6,304 nt of DNA from Fidelibacterota bacterium (GTDB taxonomy: Bacteria > Bipolaricaulota > Bipolaricaulia > UBA7950 > UBA9294), in the NCBI GenBank assembly GCA_024278395.1, contig JAJRTG010000148.1:1-6304 (forward strand), given 5' to 3'. A program made the position numbers and the translations under genes. The notes under the pieces are model-generated. The model searched no databases. It was not told the DNA's origin and was given only the letters and a program-made list of their open reading frames with translations. Position 1 is the stretch's first letter. Each line of letters starts with the position of its first letter. Below, in pieces: positions 6,244 to 6,304 of the stretch.

Positions 6244-6304
6244 ACTTGTAGAGGATTACACCGGAGCCCGCGCCCGGGTCTACGGGGAGGAACGCGCAAT
6301 CATC
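6221..6304 (+). CDS. Unrecognised protein, N-terminus only (3' end missing)
   Basis: From TTG 6221 the frame is open for 28 codons to the right edge, beginning (M)REEKTPRLVEDY and continuing through TGARARVYGEERA. An in-frame TAG at 6209-6211 limits how far upstream the gene can start. TTG 6221 is the only ATG, GTG or TTG in this frame within the window, and it has a well-placed AGGAG. The other two + strand frames contain no start codon after the murA stop. The start would overlap murA by 23 bases, like the glycosyltransferase/rpiB junction. The fragment is charged and hydrophilic with no signal peptide or membrane segment, so a cytoplasmic protein is likely. I do not recognise the family; 28 residues are too few to assign a function. 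A start beyond the window remains possible. Confidence 0.55.
   Translation, partial: MREEKTPRLVEDYTGARARVYGEERAII

Noticed and set aside
1..6304. Search for tRNA, rRNA, CRISPR repeats, insertion sequences or phage features
   Set aside because: Nothing was seen. The window is almost entirely explained by housekeeping-type genes in one direction, with no terminal inverted repeats or repeat-spacer pattern.

Overview
The window is a GC-rich, almost fully coding stretch of bacterial chromosome with every recognisable gene on the + strand. It holds six complete genes and one truncated gene at each edge. No RNA gene, mobile element, CRISPR array or long repeat is visible. No gene-free stretch exceeds about 100 bases. 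The host is certainly a bacterium with a peptidoglycan wall, because MurA, a LysM/M23 wall hydrolase and Rho are all present. Marked use of GGG for glycine and ATC for isoleucine, and TAG as the usual stop codon, suggest a GC-rich and possibly deep-branching or uncultured lineage. Candidatus Bipolaricaulota (Acetothermia) would fit in general style, but this is a low-confidence impression that the sequence alone cannot settle.

Layout. Positions 2-550 are the 3' end of a xylose-isomerase-like TIM-barrel sugar isomerase/epimerase. A 101-base intergenic region follows (551-651). It carries the clearest promoter in the window: TTGACT, a 17-base spacer, then TAAAAT. From 652 to the right edge runs one tightly packed gene string that looks like an operon: family 2 glycosyltransferase (652-1287), ribose-5-phosphate isomerase B (1266-1706, overlapping by 22 bases), a CaCA-type Na+/Ca2+ antiporter (1731-2729), transcription terminator Rho (2742-3992), a membrane-anchored LysM/M23 peptidoglycan endopeptidase (3985-4992, overlapping rho by 8 bases), MurA (4993-6243, start directly after the previous stop), and the start of an unrecognised gene (from TTG 6221, overlapping murA by 23 bases).

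Functionally the string mixes sugar and envelope chemistry (glycosyl transfer, pentose phosphate isomerisation, the committed step of peptidoglycan precursor synthesis, wall hydrolysis), ion transport and global transcription termination. Catalytic residues are intact in RpiB, Rho, M23 and MurA, so these look like working housekeeping genes rather than an accessory island. I see no convincing previously undescribed system. The points worth a second look are the operon architecture around rho, starts without a Shine-Dalgarno sequence and start-stop coupling, the TAG/GGG/GATC composition, the altered exchanger motifs, and the unrecognised gene at the right edge.
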